From Campylobacterota bacterium (GTDB lineage Bacteria; Campylobacterota; Campylobacteria; Campylobacterales; Sulfurospirillaceae): a DNA stretch of 17,666 bases. Positions 1 to 7,641 of the stretch are shown one piece after another; position 1 is the first letter of the stretch; each line of letters starts with the position of its first letter. The notes under the pieces are model-generated. The model worked only from the letters and a program-made list of their open reading frames with translations, was not told where the DNA came from and made no database searches. Location of the stretch: positions 1 to 17,666 of the forward strand of contig RZYK01000024.1 in assembly GCA_009930355.1 (NCBI GenBank), given 5' to 3'. The position numbers and the translations under genes are program-made.

Positions 1-189
1 AATAAGATCAAAAGGCTCTTGCTCAAAGCAGTGCAATCCTTCTACGCCATCATTTGCTTCCACCACCTCGTGAAAGTAGAGTCGAAGCATTTTAGCAGTT
101 TGCCCTCTAACATCAGGGTCATCTTCCACATAAAGAACACGCTTACTCTTACATGTTTCTTTAAGCGATAAAAGCGCTTCTGAATCCAT
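1..189 (-). CDS. Response regulator receiver protein, N-terminal part (truncated by window edge)
   Basis: The minus strand from the ATG at 189 gives 63 open codons that run off the window. After a 16-residue leader the protein shows a receiver-domain first strand and acidic pair (RVLYVEDDPDVR, residues 17-28, with E22, D23 and D24), then helix 1 (QTAKMLRLYF) and a second strand with the usual ANDGVEGL stretch. The last residues, FDLI, are those that normally precede the phospho-acceptor Asp, so that residue lies just outside the window. The start is supported by an AAAGGA ribosome site about 8 nt upstream. A TTTACATGTAAA palindrome lies directly behind that site. The output domain cannot be seen, so whether this is a stand-alone receiver, a transcription factor or part of a hybrid protein is open. 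Being a receiver domain is fairly certain from the motif order. Confidence 0.85.
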   Translation of the reverse strand, partial: MDSEALLSLKETCKSKRVLYVEDDPDVRGQTAKMLRLYFHEVVEANDGVEGLHCFEQEPFDLI

Positions 190-199
190 TTTTTTCCTT

Positions 200-211
200 T
201 TTACATGTAAA
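200..211. repeat. Palindrome TTTACATGTAAA, copy 1 (leader of response regulator gene)
   Basis: Exact 12-bp palindrome between the nspC stop and the response regulator start. On the minus strand it runs into the ribosome site (…ACATGTAAAAAGGAAA), ending 10 nt before the ATG. The moaD leader copy shares the 17-nt string TTACATGTAAAAAGGAA. Confidence 0.9.
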
Positions 212-216
212 GAATA

Positions 217-1359
217 TTAATTGCGTCTTTTATACTCATCGTACCCAAAATGGCTGGTTACTTCATAGCGTCCATCTTTTCGTAAAACAGCCAAATCGGG
301 GAGTTTCACGCCATTGAACGTGGTGTTTTTCACGATGGTATAGTGAATCATATCTTCAAAAATGAGCTTATCGCCAATACGAAGTGGTGTATCAAAACTG
401 TAATCACCCATGATGTCACCCGCCAAGCATGTCGGTCCTCCAAGACGGTACAAGTAAGGCTTTTCACCCACCTCACCAGCACGTCGAATAGTCGCACGAT
501 ACGGCATGGCTAAGGTGTCAGGCATATGCGCCTCAGCAGAGATGTCCAATATGGCGATATCCATGCCGTTATGCACGATGTCTAAGACACTGGCTACCAG
601 TGGGCCTGTTTGCCACCCCACCGCTTCACCAGGTTCTAAATAAACCGTAATGTCGTTGTGCCTTTTTCTAAAGTCTTGAATCAACGCAATCAGTTTTTCC
701 ACATCATAGCCCTCACGGGTGATGTGATGCCCACCGCCAAAGTTAATCCACTTCATACAAGGAATCAACTCCCCAAAACGCTCCTCAAAGCCTTTAAGGA
801 CGGCTTCAAGCGCACTAGAGTCTTGCTCACACAAAGCGTGAAAGTGCAAACCCTCAATGCCCTCTAATGTGTCGTACTGCATGTTTTCTTTGGTAATGCC
901 CAAACGACTGTAAAGGGCGCAAGGATTGTATAAATCCACAGGGCTTGAAGAGACTTCAGGATTGAGACGCAAACCGCAACTGGTTTTGCCTATGGCTTTT
1001 GCTTTGTATTTTTCCCATTGATTAAAGGAGTTAAAGATAAGGTGGTCACTCAAAGCAATAACTTCATCAATCTCCTCTTCTTTGTACGCAGGCGAATAGG
1101 TACAAATGGAGCCTTTAAAAAACTCATGAGCAAATTTAGCTTCATGGAGTCCACTGCATGTACAGCCACTCAGGTATCTGTCCACCAAAGGAGCCAAGGC
1201 TTTAAACGCAAAGCCTTTAAGTGCCAGTAAAATCGTCGCACCAGAACGCTCAGCGACCTCTTTTAATAACGTTAAATTTTCTTCTAAAAGTGCTTCTTCA
1301 CACACATACGCAGGTGTATTTATTTCTGCTAAAACGGTTTCGATTTTGCTTATTTTCAT
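217..1359 (-). CDS. nspC: Carboxynorspermidine/carboxyspermidine decarboxylase
   Basis: PLP-dependent fold-III decarboxylase, 380 residues, the usual NspC length. It converts carboxy(nor)spermidine to (nor)spermidine plus CO2 in the cytoplasm, the last step of the aspartate-semialdehyde route to triamines. Visible landmarks are the Schiff-base lysine in LLALKGF (K48), a glycine-rich phosphate loop GGGHH (208-212), EPGE (242-245) and the active-site cysteine in GGPTCLAGD (C311), a barrel plus C-terminal beta-domain layout like ornithine/diaminopimelate decarboxylases. The CLAGD box and short length separate it from LysA. The start has a GGAGA site about 9 nt upstream. Its biochemical partner, the dehydrogenase that makes its substrate, lies at 4541-5755 on the same strand but not in the same operon. 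In Campylobacter jejuni the homologous pair makes spermidine; whether this species makes spermidine or norspermidine cannot be read from sequence. Confidence 0.95.
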   Translation of the reverse strand: MKISKIETVLAEINTPAYVCEEALLEENLTLLKEVAERSGATILLALKGFAFKALAPLVDRYLSGCTCSGLHEAKFAHEFFKGSICTYSPAYKEEEIDEVIALSDHLIFNSFNQWEKYKAKAIGKTSCGLRLNPEVSSSPVDLYNPCALYSRLGITKENMQYDTLEGIEGLHFHALCEQDSSALEAVLKGFEERFGELIPCMKWINFGGGHHITREGYDVEKLIALIQDFRKRHNDITVYLEPGEAVGWQTGPLVASVLDIVHNGMDIAILDISAEAHMPDTLAMPYRATIRRAGEVGEKPYLYRLGGPTCLAGDIMGDYSFDTPLRIGDKLIFEDMIHYTIVKNTTFNGVKLPDLAVLRKDGRYEVTSHFGYDEYKRRN

Positions 1360-1420
1360 CTTTATTTTCTCCGATTTTTACTCATATACTGTAACATCTT
1401 TCCCCTTAACAAAAAAATCC

Positions 1421-1447
1421 TACATAAATTATTAGAAAAGACGATAC
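1421..1447 (+). promoter_or_regulatory. Candidate sigma-28 (FliA) promoter for the chemoreceptor
   Basis: TACA (1421-1424), 15 nt, then GACGATAC (1440-1447) resembles the flagellar sigma-28 pattern TAAA-N15-GCCGATAA, with one and two mismatches. It ends 48 nt before the chemoreceptor ATG. Chemoreceptors are often sigma-28 dependent. Short degenerate motifs arise by chance, so this is tentative. Confidence 0.35.
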
Positions 1448-1495
1448 GATTATTAACATTTGAAAATTGTTGAGGAAAGAAGGAGAAAAAATCAT

Positions 1496-3622
1496 ATGCA
1501 AGGAATAAGCATTAAAATTAAAGCGCTTATTTTATTCATTGTCAGTTTGGGAGTTTTAACACTCATTTCATTGGGAATTATCTTTTATAAATCTCATACC
1601 TTAGTCAAAACTCAGGTCAATGATGAGCGAGAACTGATTTTAGAGATGAAAAAAAATGAGCTTCAAGCCTATACAATGATGGCTGAAAAAGCAATCGCTT
1701 CATTTTATAAAATGACTCTGGATGAAAATATCGCTCATAAAATTAAAGAGGACGCTTTGGTGTTTCAAAAAATCATTGAAGACGTCTACGCTAAAAACAA
1801 AGATAAACTCTCCAAAGAGGAGTTACGCACCCTTATTTACAGCGTCACCAATGGGTATCGCTACAACAACGATATTGGGTATTTTTATGTGTACACGCCT
1901 GAGGGTATTAACGTGGTACATCCTATCAATCCCTCTTTGGTTGGCAAAAATCTGATAGATATGAAAGACAAACAAGGTACGTTTATTATTAGAGATGTTA
2001 TCAAATCTGCTAAAGATGGCACAGGCATTAGCAAATTTATCTTTCCCCATCCTAAAACCAAAGTGGATGAGCCAAAAATCGCCTATAACTTCTATTTTGA
2101 ACCTTTAGATATTGTCTTTGGTACGGGAGATTATGCTTCGAGTATTAAAGAGTTTTATCAAAATGAAGCGATTAAAGTTTTAGAGAGTTTACGCTACGCA
2201 GAAGATGGCTATTTCTTTGCTTACAAAAAGAGAGACAAAGGCTACACCTATGCGTTTCATGGCACACAAGCCAAACTGAAAAACACTGAAATCAAACTTG
2301 ATATTAAAGATGTTAAAGGCAAAATGTACCGTCAAGAGATTGTTGATGAAGCACTCAAACACCCAAATGAAGGAGCTTTTGTCACATATAACTACCCGCA
2401 CCCTGTTACCAAACAAAATGCAGACAAGCTCACCTATGCCAAATATTTTAAAGAGTGGGACTGGATTATTGTCTCAGGACTTTATATAGACGAAGTTGAA
2501 GCACGTGTCACAGCACAAGGTGAAAAAATCTCCTCCAATATTAATGGAATGATTTTTTCCATGATAGCCTTTAGTTCCATAGCAGCACTGATTGTTCTTG
2601 GAATTGTTTATATGATGATCAATCAGATGATCGCCTCCCCACTAGTCAATCTTAAAGATACTGCACACAATTTAGCCGTTGGAGATGGAGACCTCACTCA
2701 AAAACTCGAACTTAAAACACACGATGAAATCGGTGAAGCATCGCATGAGATTAACAACTTCATTGAAAAAGTACGCTCTACGGTGGCTTTAGCGAAAGAA
2801 ACCAGCAGTGAAAACGCTTCCATTGCACACGAACTCTCCACCACCACTTTGCAAGTGGGCAAGAGGGTTGAAGACTCCACGCTGATTATTCATCAAGCAA
2901 CCCAAATGTCACATGAAACCAAAGAGGAAATTGTTACTTCAGTCAAAGAGGCAAAAGAGAGCAAAGAAGAGGTCATTAAGGCTAACCTTGGGCTTAAAAG
3001 TGCCCGTGAACACATTGAACTTTTGGGAAGACGGGTACAAAACAGTGCGACAACCGAAATCGAGTTAGCACACCGTATCCAACAATTAAGCTCGGATGCG
3101 GAACAAGTCAAAAATGTCTTAACCGTGATTGGGGATATTGCCGATCAAACCAATCTTCTAGCCCTCAATGCCGCCATCGAAGCAGCAAGGGCGGGAGAGC
3201 ATGGGCGTGGATTTGCTGTCGTTGCCGATGAAGTGCGAAAACTAGCTGAGCGTACGCAAAAAAGTTTGGTGGAGATTAATGCAACCATCAATGTCATTGT
3301 CCAATCCATCAACGATAGCAGTGAACAGATGAACCACAACTCGCAAGAGATTCAAGAGCTCTCTTCCATTGCACACGATGTGGAACAAAAAATCAACCTA
3401 ACCGTTGATATTATGGATAAAGCGACCAAACTCAATGATAAAACGGTAGAGGATTATGTCAAAACAGGGGATAAAATTGATGCGATTGTTACTAAAATTG
3501 CAGAAATCAACACCCTCTCAACCCAAAATACCAGAAGTGTTGAGGAAATCGCAGGTGCGAGCGAACATCTTAACGCACTCACCGAAAAACTCAACGCTAT
3601 TTTAAATAAATTTAGAACCTAA
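1496..3622 (+). CDS. Methyl-accepting chemotaxis protein with double-Cache sensor
   Basis: Transmembrane chemoreceptor of 708 residues. In order: TM1 (about 8-31); a periplasmic sensor of two repeated Cache modules, the first around 125-218 (DIGYFYVYTPEG … FGTGDY) and the second around 235-335 (EDGYFFAYKKRD … WIIVSGLYIDEV); TM2 (about 352-376); HAMP (about 377-430); and a long coiled-coil signalling domain with the conserved hairpin tip IGDIADQTNLLALNAA … GFAVVADEVRKLAERT (545-587) that contacts CheA/CheW. The paired GYFF/GYFY and PHP motifs match Cache families that often bind small organic acids, but the ligand is not known. No CheR-tethering pentapeptide is seen at the C-terminus (NKFRT). 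The ATG at 1496 is preferred over an in-frame TTG at 1460 because AAGGAG precedes it and nothing suitable precedes the TTG. It is a single-gene unit ending in a terminator shared with the convergent SDR gene. Confidence 0.95.
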   Translation: MQGISIKIKALILFIVSLGVLTLISLGIIFYKSHTLVKTQVNDERELILEMKKNELQAYTMMAEKAIASFYKMTLDENIAHKIKEDALVFQKIIEDVYAKNKDKLSKEELRTLIYSVTNGYRYNNDIGYFYVYTPEGINVVHPINPSLVGKNLIDMKDKQGTFIIRDVIKSAKDGTGISKFIFPHPKTKVDEPKIAYNFYFEPLDIVFGTGDYASSIKEFYQNEAIKVLESLRYAEDGYFFAYKKRDKGYTYAFHGTQAKLKNTEIKLDIKDVKGKMYRQEIVDEALKHPNEGAFVTYNYPHPVTKQNADKLTYAKYFKEWDWIIVSGLYIDEVEARVTAQGEKISSNINGMIFSMIAFSSIAALIVLGIVYMMINQMIASPLVNLKDTAHNLAVGDGDLTQKLELKTHDEIGEASHEINNFIEKVRSTVALAKETSSENASIAHELSTTTLQVGKRVEDSTLIIHQATQMSHETKEEIVTSVKEAKESKEEVIKANLGLKSAREHIELLGRRVQNSATTEIELAHRIQQLSSDAEQVKNVLTVIGDIADQTNLLALNAAIEAARAGEHGRGFAVVADEVRKLAERTQKSLVEINATINVIVQSINDSSEQMNHNSQEIQELSSIAHDVEQKINLTVDIMDKATKLNDKTVEDYVKTGDKIDAIVTKIAEINTLSTQNTRSVEEIAGASEHLNALTEKLNAILNKFRT

Positions 3623-3623
3623 T

Positions 3624-3647
3624 AAGAAGCCTCTTTTGAGGCTTCTT
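3624..3647. terminator. Bidirectional hairpin between chemoreceptor and SDR genes
   Basis: Perfect 10-bp stem (3624-3633 with 3638-3647) and a TTTT loop between two convergent genes. It starts just after the chemoreceptor stop, and its right arm overlaps the SDR stop codon (3646-3648). T-rich tails are short on both sides, so termination strength is uncertain. Confidence 0.7.
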
Positions 3648-4473
3648 ACTCTCCTGCTTTTCGTGCCACATAATCCATCATGGTTGTTGGGAAAATGCGT
3701 TTTAATACTGCAAAGAGTTTCGTAGGAAAGGTCACCCCATAACGTGCTTTGGGTTTTTTGGCTTCTATCGCTTTGATTAAAACATCCAATACCGCCTCAG
3801 CACTCAATGTAAAAGGGGCATCACCACTCCCCTCCAAACGCCGAAGCGTTTTGGCATACACCTCTTGATGCGCAGAGTTTTTTTGGTCGATATGCTCTAA
3901 AAATTTGGCGAGTGCATTTTTACGAAAGTGACTGCGAATGGGACCAGGTTCAATCAAAATAACCTCAACACCACTGCCGTGCAACTCCAATCGCATCGTA
4001 TCGGCTAATCCTTCAATGGCAAATTTGGAAGCGTTGTATGCTCCTCGGTAACTCATCGCCACAAACCCTAAAATGGAACTGTTATAGATGATGCGCCCGT
4101 TTTTTTGTGTGCGCATATACGGCAAAACGAGATTGGTGAGCTCTTGCGTTCCAAAGACGTTGGTCTCAAACTGCTCCCTTAAAACATTGCGCTTCAAATC
4201 TTCCACAGCTCCAGGTTGACCGTAAGCGCCATTGTTAAAAAGCACATCAATACGTCCACCCGTTTGTGAGAGCATCCACGCAAGCGCTTCGTGCATACTT
4301 GTACTGTCGTACAAATCCAACCGAAAAGCATTTAAGCCCTCAGCCTTCAAGCGCTTCACGTCTTCAACTTTCCTACACGTCGCAAAAACGGTGTAACCGA
4401 GTTTTTGAAGCCCATGCGCACAGGTGTAGCCAATGCCCGTTGAACAGCCAGTAATAAGAATGAATTTTGACAC
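3646..4473 (-). CDS. Short-chain dehydrogenase/reductase, substrate unknown
   Basis: Classical SDR of 275 residues. The nucleotide-binding motif TGCSTGIG (8-15) opens a Rossmann fold. NNGAYG (80-85) takes the place of the usual NNAG. The catalytic set is S133 (in NSS), Y146 and K150 (YNASK), followed by the IEPGPI cofactor loop at about 185. An Arg after the second strand (ATCRK, 31-35) suggests NADP(H) preference. It resembles the large group of retinol-dehydrogenase-like or 'SDR family' bacterial proteins with a longer C-terminus; no substrate can be assigned. It starts at GTG (4473); the AAAGG 5 nt upstream is formed by the edge of a TTTACATGTAAA copy. It lies between the two polyamine genes, on their strand, but a hairpin (4509-4530) separates it from the upstream dehydrogenase, so a link to polyamines is not supported. 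Confidence 0.9.
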   Translation of the reverse strand: MSKFILITGCSTGIGYTCAHGLQKLGYTVFATCRKVEDVKRLKAEGLNAFRLDLYDSTSMHEALAWMLSQTGGRIDVLFNNGAYGQPGAVEDLKRNVLREQFETNVFGTQELTNLVLPYMRTQKNGRIIYNSSILGFVAMSYRGAYNASKFAIEGLADTMRLELHGSGVEVILIEPGPIRSHFRKNALAKFLEHIDQKNSAHQEVYAKTLRRLEGSGDAPFTLSAEAVLDVLIKAIEAKKPKARYGVTFPTKLFAVLKRIFPTTMMDYVARKAGE

Positions 4474-4481
4474 GTTTAACC

Positions 4482-4493
4482 TTTACATGTAAA
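4482..4493. repeat. Palindrome TTTACATGTAAA, copy 2 (leader of SDR gene)
   Basis: Exact copy 8 nt upstream of the SDR GTG. On the minus strand the palindrome continues into GG, so its last bases build the ribosome-binding AAAGG. Confidence 0.9.
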
Positions 4494-4508
4494 AGAAAAA
4501 GAGGAAGT

Positions 4509-4530
4509 GGAGCTTTACATATAAAGCTCC
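4509..4530 (-). terminator. Hairpin terminator after the saccharopine-dehydrogenase-like gene
   Basis: Perfect 9-bp stem (4509-4517 with 4522-4530) and a 4-nt loop, 11 nt past the stop of the minus-strand gene. On the minus strand it is followed by a pyrimidine-rich tail (ACTTCCTCTTTTTC). The stem core is TTTACATATAAA, a one-mismatch relative of the dispersed palindrome. Confidence 0.6.
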
Positions 4531-4540
4531 AAAAATAGCA

Positions 4541-5755
4541 TTATTTGACTTCAAACGTCTCTTCAGGTTTCATTTCGATGATTTTCCACGGAAGCCCTTG
4601 AACATTGAGCTCATCCATAAACGGTTTGGCGTCGAATTGTTCCATATTAAACACACCTTTGCCACTCCATTTGCCCTCTAACATCATCTTAGCACCAATC
4701 ATCGCAGGTACACCTGTGGTGTAACTGACCGCTTGAGCACCCGTTTCACGGTAACACTCTTGGTGGTCACAGACATTGTAGATATAGATTTTGCGTTTTT
4801 TGCCATCTTTTAGACCTTCAAAAACACAGCCAATATTGGTAAAACCTACGGTTCGAGGTCCTAGACTTGCAGGGTCTGGAAGCAAGGTTTTGAGAAATTC
4901 CATCGGAACGATTTTCATGCCCTTGTGTTCGACTTCATCAATGCGAAGCATGCCCACATTTTCCAAACATTTCATATGGGTCAGATAACTTTGTCCAAAG
5001 GTCATAAAGAAACGAATACGCTTCAAGCCTTTGATATTTAAAACCAACGATTCTAACTCTTCGTGGTAGAGCAAATAACTGTCTTTTGGCCCCACTTCTG
5101 GGTAATCCCACACCATTTTCACAGACACAGGCTCTGTTTCTATCCACTCACCATTTTCCCAATAACGCCCTTTGGAGCTGACTTCTCGAAGGTTGATCTC
5201 AGGGTTAAAATTGGTCGCAAACGCATAACCATGATCGCCTGCATTACAATCTAAAATGTCGATGCTCTCGATCTCATCAAAAAGATACTGCTGTGCGTAA
5301 GCGCAAAACACATTGGTAACCCCTGGGTCAAATCCACTGCCTAAAAGTGCCATAATACCTGCATCTTTAAACGCGTTATCTCTCGCCCATTGCTCTTTGT
5401 ACTCAAATTTTGCTAAATCTGGATGCTCATAATTTGCGGTATCAAGGTACGGAACTTTGGTTTTTACACACGCATCCATGATGGTTAAATCTTGATACGG
5501 AAGGGCGATATTGAGCACCAAAGCGGGCTTGACTTTCTCAATCAACGCCACTAAAGCGTCCACATCGTCCGCATCAATCGCTGCAGTTTCAATGTTTACA
5601 TGTAAAGATTCTTTAATCTCCGCTGCAATCTGGTCACACTTTGATTTGGTTCGGCTTGCTAAGACGATTTTACTGAACACGTCACTGTTCATTGCACATT
5701 TTTTGGTAACCACACGGCTTACACCGCCCGCGCCAATAATTAAAACTGTTGCCAT
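4541..5755 (-). CDS. Saccharopine dehydrogenase family protein, probable carboxy(nor)spermidine synthase (CASDH)
   Basis: NAD(P)H-dependent reductase of 404 residues that would condense aspartate beta-semialdehyde with putrescine or diaminopropane, giving the substrate for NspC. The N-terminus is a Rossmann fold with GAGGVS (8-13) and an SRT after the second strand (34-36). The middle has the family-typical GSGFDPGVTNVFCAYA segment and the conserved DCNAGDHGYAFATNFNPEINLREV stretch, and the C-terminus has TTGVPAMIGAKMM. This is the short bacterial Lys9/Lys1-like form. Lysine-pathway saccharopine dehydrogenase is the alternative, but the presence of nspC nearby and the Campylobacter jejuni precedent favour polyamine synthesis. 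An upstream in-frame ATG at 5776 exists; I chose 5755 because AAAAGGA sits 6-7 nt before it and the Rossmann strand follows at once. Residues 50-54 (SLHVN) are encoded by a TTTACATGTAAA copy. Confidence 0.88.
   Translation of the reverse strand: MATVLIIGAGGVSRVVTKKCAMNSDVFSKIVLASRTKSKCDQIAAEIKESLHVNIETAAIDADDVDALVALIEKVKPALVLNIALPYQDLTIMDACVKTKVPYLDTANYEHPDLAKFEYKEQWARDNAFKDAGIMALLGSGFDPGVTNVFCAYAQQYLFDEIESIDILDCNAGDHGYAFATNFNPEINLREVSSKGRYWENGEWIETEPVSVKMVWDYPEVGPKDSYLLYHEELESLVLNIKGLKRIRFFMTFGQSYLTHMKCLENVGMLRIDEVEHKGMKIVPMEFLKTLLPDPASLGPRTVGFTNIGCVFEGLKDGKKRKIYIYNVCDHQECYRETGAQAVSYTTGVPAMIGAKMMLEGKWSGKGVFNMEQFDAKPFMDELNVQGLPWKIIEMKPEETFEVK
5595..5606. repeat. Palindrome TTTACATGTAAA, copy 3 (inside the CASDH gene)
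   Basis: Exact copy within the coding region, read on the minus strand as part of Ser-Leu-His-Val-Asn (residues 50-54), in the loop between the first Rossmann helices and the next strand. Confidence 0.9.
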
Positions 5756-5828
5756 GATTTTCCTTTTAGGTTTCATTATGAGGCTTCTTTAATAATCCCT
5801 ATCGCAATAGAAATTATCAAAAAAGCCT

Positions 5829-5834
5829 ATTATA
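5829..5834 (-). promoter_or_regulatory. Candidate -10 box for the CASDH gene
   Basis: TATAAT on the minus strand in the 77-nt spacer upstream, giving a leader of roughly 65 nt. No clear -35 box, as is common for the housekeeping sigma factor in this phylum. It is embedded in the short palindrome CCTATTATAGG. Confidence 0.45.
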
Positions 5835-5853
5835 GGTTGTGTTTATTACTACT

Positions 5854-6444
5854 TTATTTCAAAGAGTTTAGCACGATATGCGCCAACTCCAGTGCACGTG
5901 CTCGGTGTGAAAAGGCTTTTTTCACGCTTTCGTCCAACTCACCTAATGTTTTAGTGTAGCCACAAGGGATAAACATCGGGTCATACCCAAAACCGTTGTG
6001 ACCTTTTGCCTCAGCTATCGCCTCACCGTGCATCCAGCCATGCACGCAAAATTCGCCCTTAGCACACACCAAAGCAATCGCTGCGGTGTAAAATGCGGGC
6101 GTTTTTGCCACACCTTTTTCTTTAAGTGTTGCGATAAGTTTATTTAAATTGGCTTCTGAACTCGCCCCCACGCCCGCATAACGGGCACTGTAAATTCCTG
6201 GTTCGCCACCCAAAAAAGGCACGCTAATACCACTGTCATCGCTTAACACCATGTCATTTTTATCACTCAATTTTTCATACACCGCACGCGCTTTAATAAA
6301 GGCATTTTCTTTAAACGTTAAGCCTGTCTCTTCAATCTCAAAAGCCTCCATAACATCGCTGTATGCGACCACTTCGTACTCACTGATCCACGATTGAAAC
6401 TCTTTCACTTTACCCTGATTGGATGTGGCTAAAATAATTCTCAA
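5854..6444 (-). CDS. rdgB: Non-canonical purine NTP pyrophosphatase (XTP/dITP diphosphatase, RdgB/HAM1)
   Basis: Removes deaminated purine nucleotides (dITP, XTP) from the cytoplasmic pool by hydrolysis to the monophosphate and pyrophosphate. At 196 residues it has the standard length. Signature pieces: ATSNQGKVKEF at 6-16 (substrate loop), LSDDSGI (metal-binding acidic residues, about 67-73), GGEPGIYSARYAG (79-91), GHNGFGYDPMF (about 148-158) and SHRARAL near the end (nucleobase recognition). The start is TTG at 6444, chosen because the conserved first strand begins at the next residue and GGGAG lies about 8 nt upstream. A weak start codon may keep expression low. It lies 48 nt downstream of mltA on the same strand and is probably cotranscribed. 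Confidence 0.95.
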   Translation of the reverse strand: MRIILATSNQGKVKEFQSWISEYEVVAYSDVMEAFEIEETGLTFKENAFIKARAVYEKLSDKNDMVLSDDSGISVPFLGGEPGIYSARYAGVGASSEANLNKLIATLKEKGVAKTPAFYTAAIALVCAKGEFCVHGWMHGEAIAEAKGHNGFGYDPMFIPCGYTKTLGELDESVKKAFSHRARALELAHIVLNSLK

Positions 6445-6492
6445 TGCTAACGCTCCCTGCTCAAATAAGCTTTTATTTTATCCATTTTTTGT

Positions 6493-7563
6493 TTAAAACT
6501 TCGGCTCCATCACCCACACTTCAAGCGGTGCTTTAAGCTCACCTGCTATCCATTTGGCTCGCTCACCATACCCCATAAACATATCGGCACGATTAGGTCC
6601 TTTAATCGCCCCACCCGTGTCTTGCGCAAACACAAACTTTTCCACTTTATAATAAGGCGATTCGCTCTTAATCGCCACAAGTGAGCCTAATGGAATATAA
6701 TTTCTATCTACCGCCACAGAACGTTCAGGCGTTAAAACAACACCCAAGCTCCCCGTAGCACGTTGCTCCATTTTACGGAAAAAAACATAACTGGGGTTAG
6801 TGTTTAAAAGCGTGTCAATTTTTGTGGGATGTGCTTCCAGCCATGCCTTGATTTTTTGCATGGAAACCTCTTCAGGGCTTGCAAAAATACCTCTATCGAC
6901 CATTTCTCTCCCGAGTGATTTGTACTTGTGTCCATTACTATCAGCGTAGCCTATAAACATCACGCTTCCATCCTCAAGCTCTACTCTGCCTGAGCCTTGC
7001 ACTTCCATAAAAAAGAGGTCTATTTTATCGTCCACGTAACACAAAATCTCTGCGTTCATTTTACGTTTTACAATTTCAGCTCGTGTAAAATAAGGAACAA
7101 CCTTCCCTTTTACCGAACGTCCACGCATCTTTGCATCCTTTTCACCCACAATTTTAATGAGGTCTTTGGGTTTAGCATAAACCGGATAAGCAAAGCGTTT
7201 ACTCTTTTTTAAGCTCCCATGCAAAAGCGGTTCATAATACCCTGTCAGCATTGAGCGTTGCTCATTGGGTTCCACTTTTTTAAGCACAAAAGCATTTTGA
7301 AAAAAGGCTTTGGCATCCTTTACATGTAAAGATTGTTCACACACTTTAGCATAGACTTTTTGCGTTTGCGGGGCTTTACAATTTTCACGAAAAAGCATTA
7401 AAAGCTCATCAAAATTCTCTTCATAACTAAACTGTTCAAAATGCCTGTTTTGCTCTTGAAGCATTGAGATGAAAGCATCATCTTGCGATGTGGGAGAGAG
7501 TTTAGAAGCACAGCCTGAAAAAACCACCATAAAAACTAACGAAGAAAAAAGAAAATAGCGCAT
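6493..7563 (-). CDS. mltA: Membrane-bound lytic murein transglycosylase A (lipoprotein)
   Basis: Cleaves the MurNAc-GlcNAc bond of peptidoglycan to anhydro-muropeptides; expected to be attached to the outer membrane. 356 residues. A lipoprotein signal peptide (YFLFSSLVFMVVFSGC, lipid-modified C18) is followed by the MltA core (LTGYYEPLL at 106-114, YFTRAEI at 158-164, FFMEVQGSGRVEL at 184-196) and the C-terminal 3D domain (AQDTGGAIKGPNRADMFMG, with D315 and D327). The third Asp of the domain is at about 286 (AVDRNYIPLG); D315, in QDTGGAI, is the expected catalytic acid. A TTTACATGTAAA copy encodes SLHVK at 78-82, in the weakly conserved stretch before the core domain. The ribosome site is poor (GGAT), and a long hairpin lies 15 nt upstream of the start (7578-7603). 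Confidence 0.93.
   Translation of the reverse strand: MRYFLFSSLVFMVVFSGCASKLSPTSQDDAFISMLQEQNRHFEQFSYEENFDELLMLFRENCKAPQTQKVYAKVCEQSLHVKDAKAFFQNAFVLKKVEPNEQRSMLTGYYEPLLHGSLKKSKRFAYPVYAKPKDLIKIVGEKDAKMRGRSVKGKVVPYFTRAEIVKRKMNAEILCYVDDKIDLFFMEVQGSGRVELEDGSVMFIGYADSNGHKYKSLGREMVDRGIFASPEEVSMQKIKAWLEAHPTKIDTLLNTNPSYVFFRKMEQRATGSLGVVLTPERSVAVDRNYIPLGSLVAIKSESPYYKVEKFVFAQDTGGAIKGPNRADMFMGYGERAKWIAGELKAPLEVWVMEPKF
7319..7330. repeat. Palindrome TTTACATGTAAA, copy 4 (inside mltA)
   Basis: Exact copy, extended to the 14-bp palindrome CTTTACATGTAAAG. On the minus strand it encodes Ser-Leu-His-Val-Lys (residues 78-82 of MltA). Confidence 0.9.
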
Positions 7564-7577
7564 TTACATCCATTGGG

Positions 7578-7603
7578 AAGGAGGTACTTCAAAGCACCTC
7601 CTT
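7578..7603 (+). terminator. Strong hairpin upstream of mltA, terminator-like only on the plus strand
   Basis: Twelve-bp stem with one mismatch (7578-7589 with 7592-7603), followed on the plus strand by GATTTTTTTATT, the form of an intrinsic terminator. No plus-strand gene lies upstream until the already terminated chemoreceptor. On the minus strand the same hairpin sits in the mltA leader, with one arm AAGGAGGTGC and the other GTACCTCCTT. It could end an antisense transcript or act as a leader structure for mltA. Confidence 0.5.
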
Positions 7604-7641
7604 GATTTTTTTATTAGAACTCTTACAATATTGCAAAAAGT

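Noticed and set aside
1460..1495. Upstream TTG start adding 12 residues to the chemoreceptor
   Set aside because: No ribosome site before it; AAGGAG precedes the ATG at 1496, and the extra residues overlap that site.
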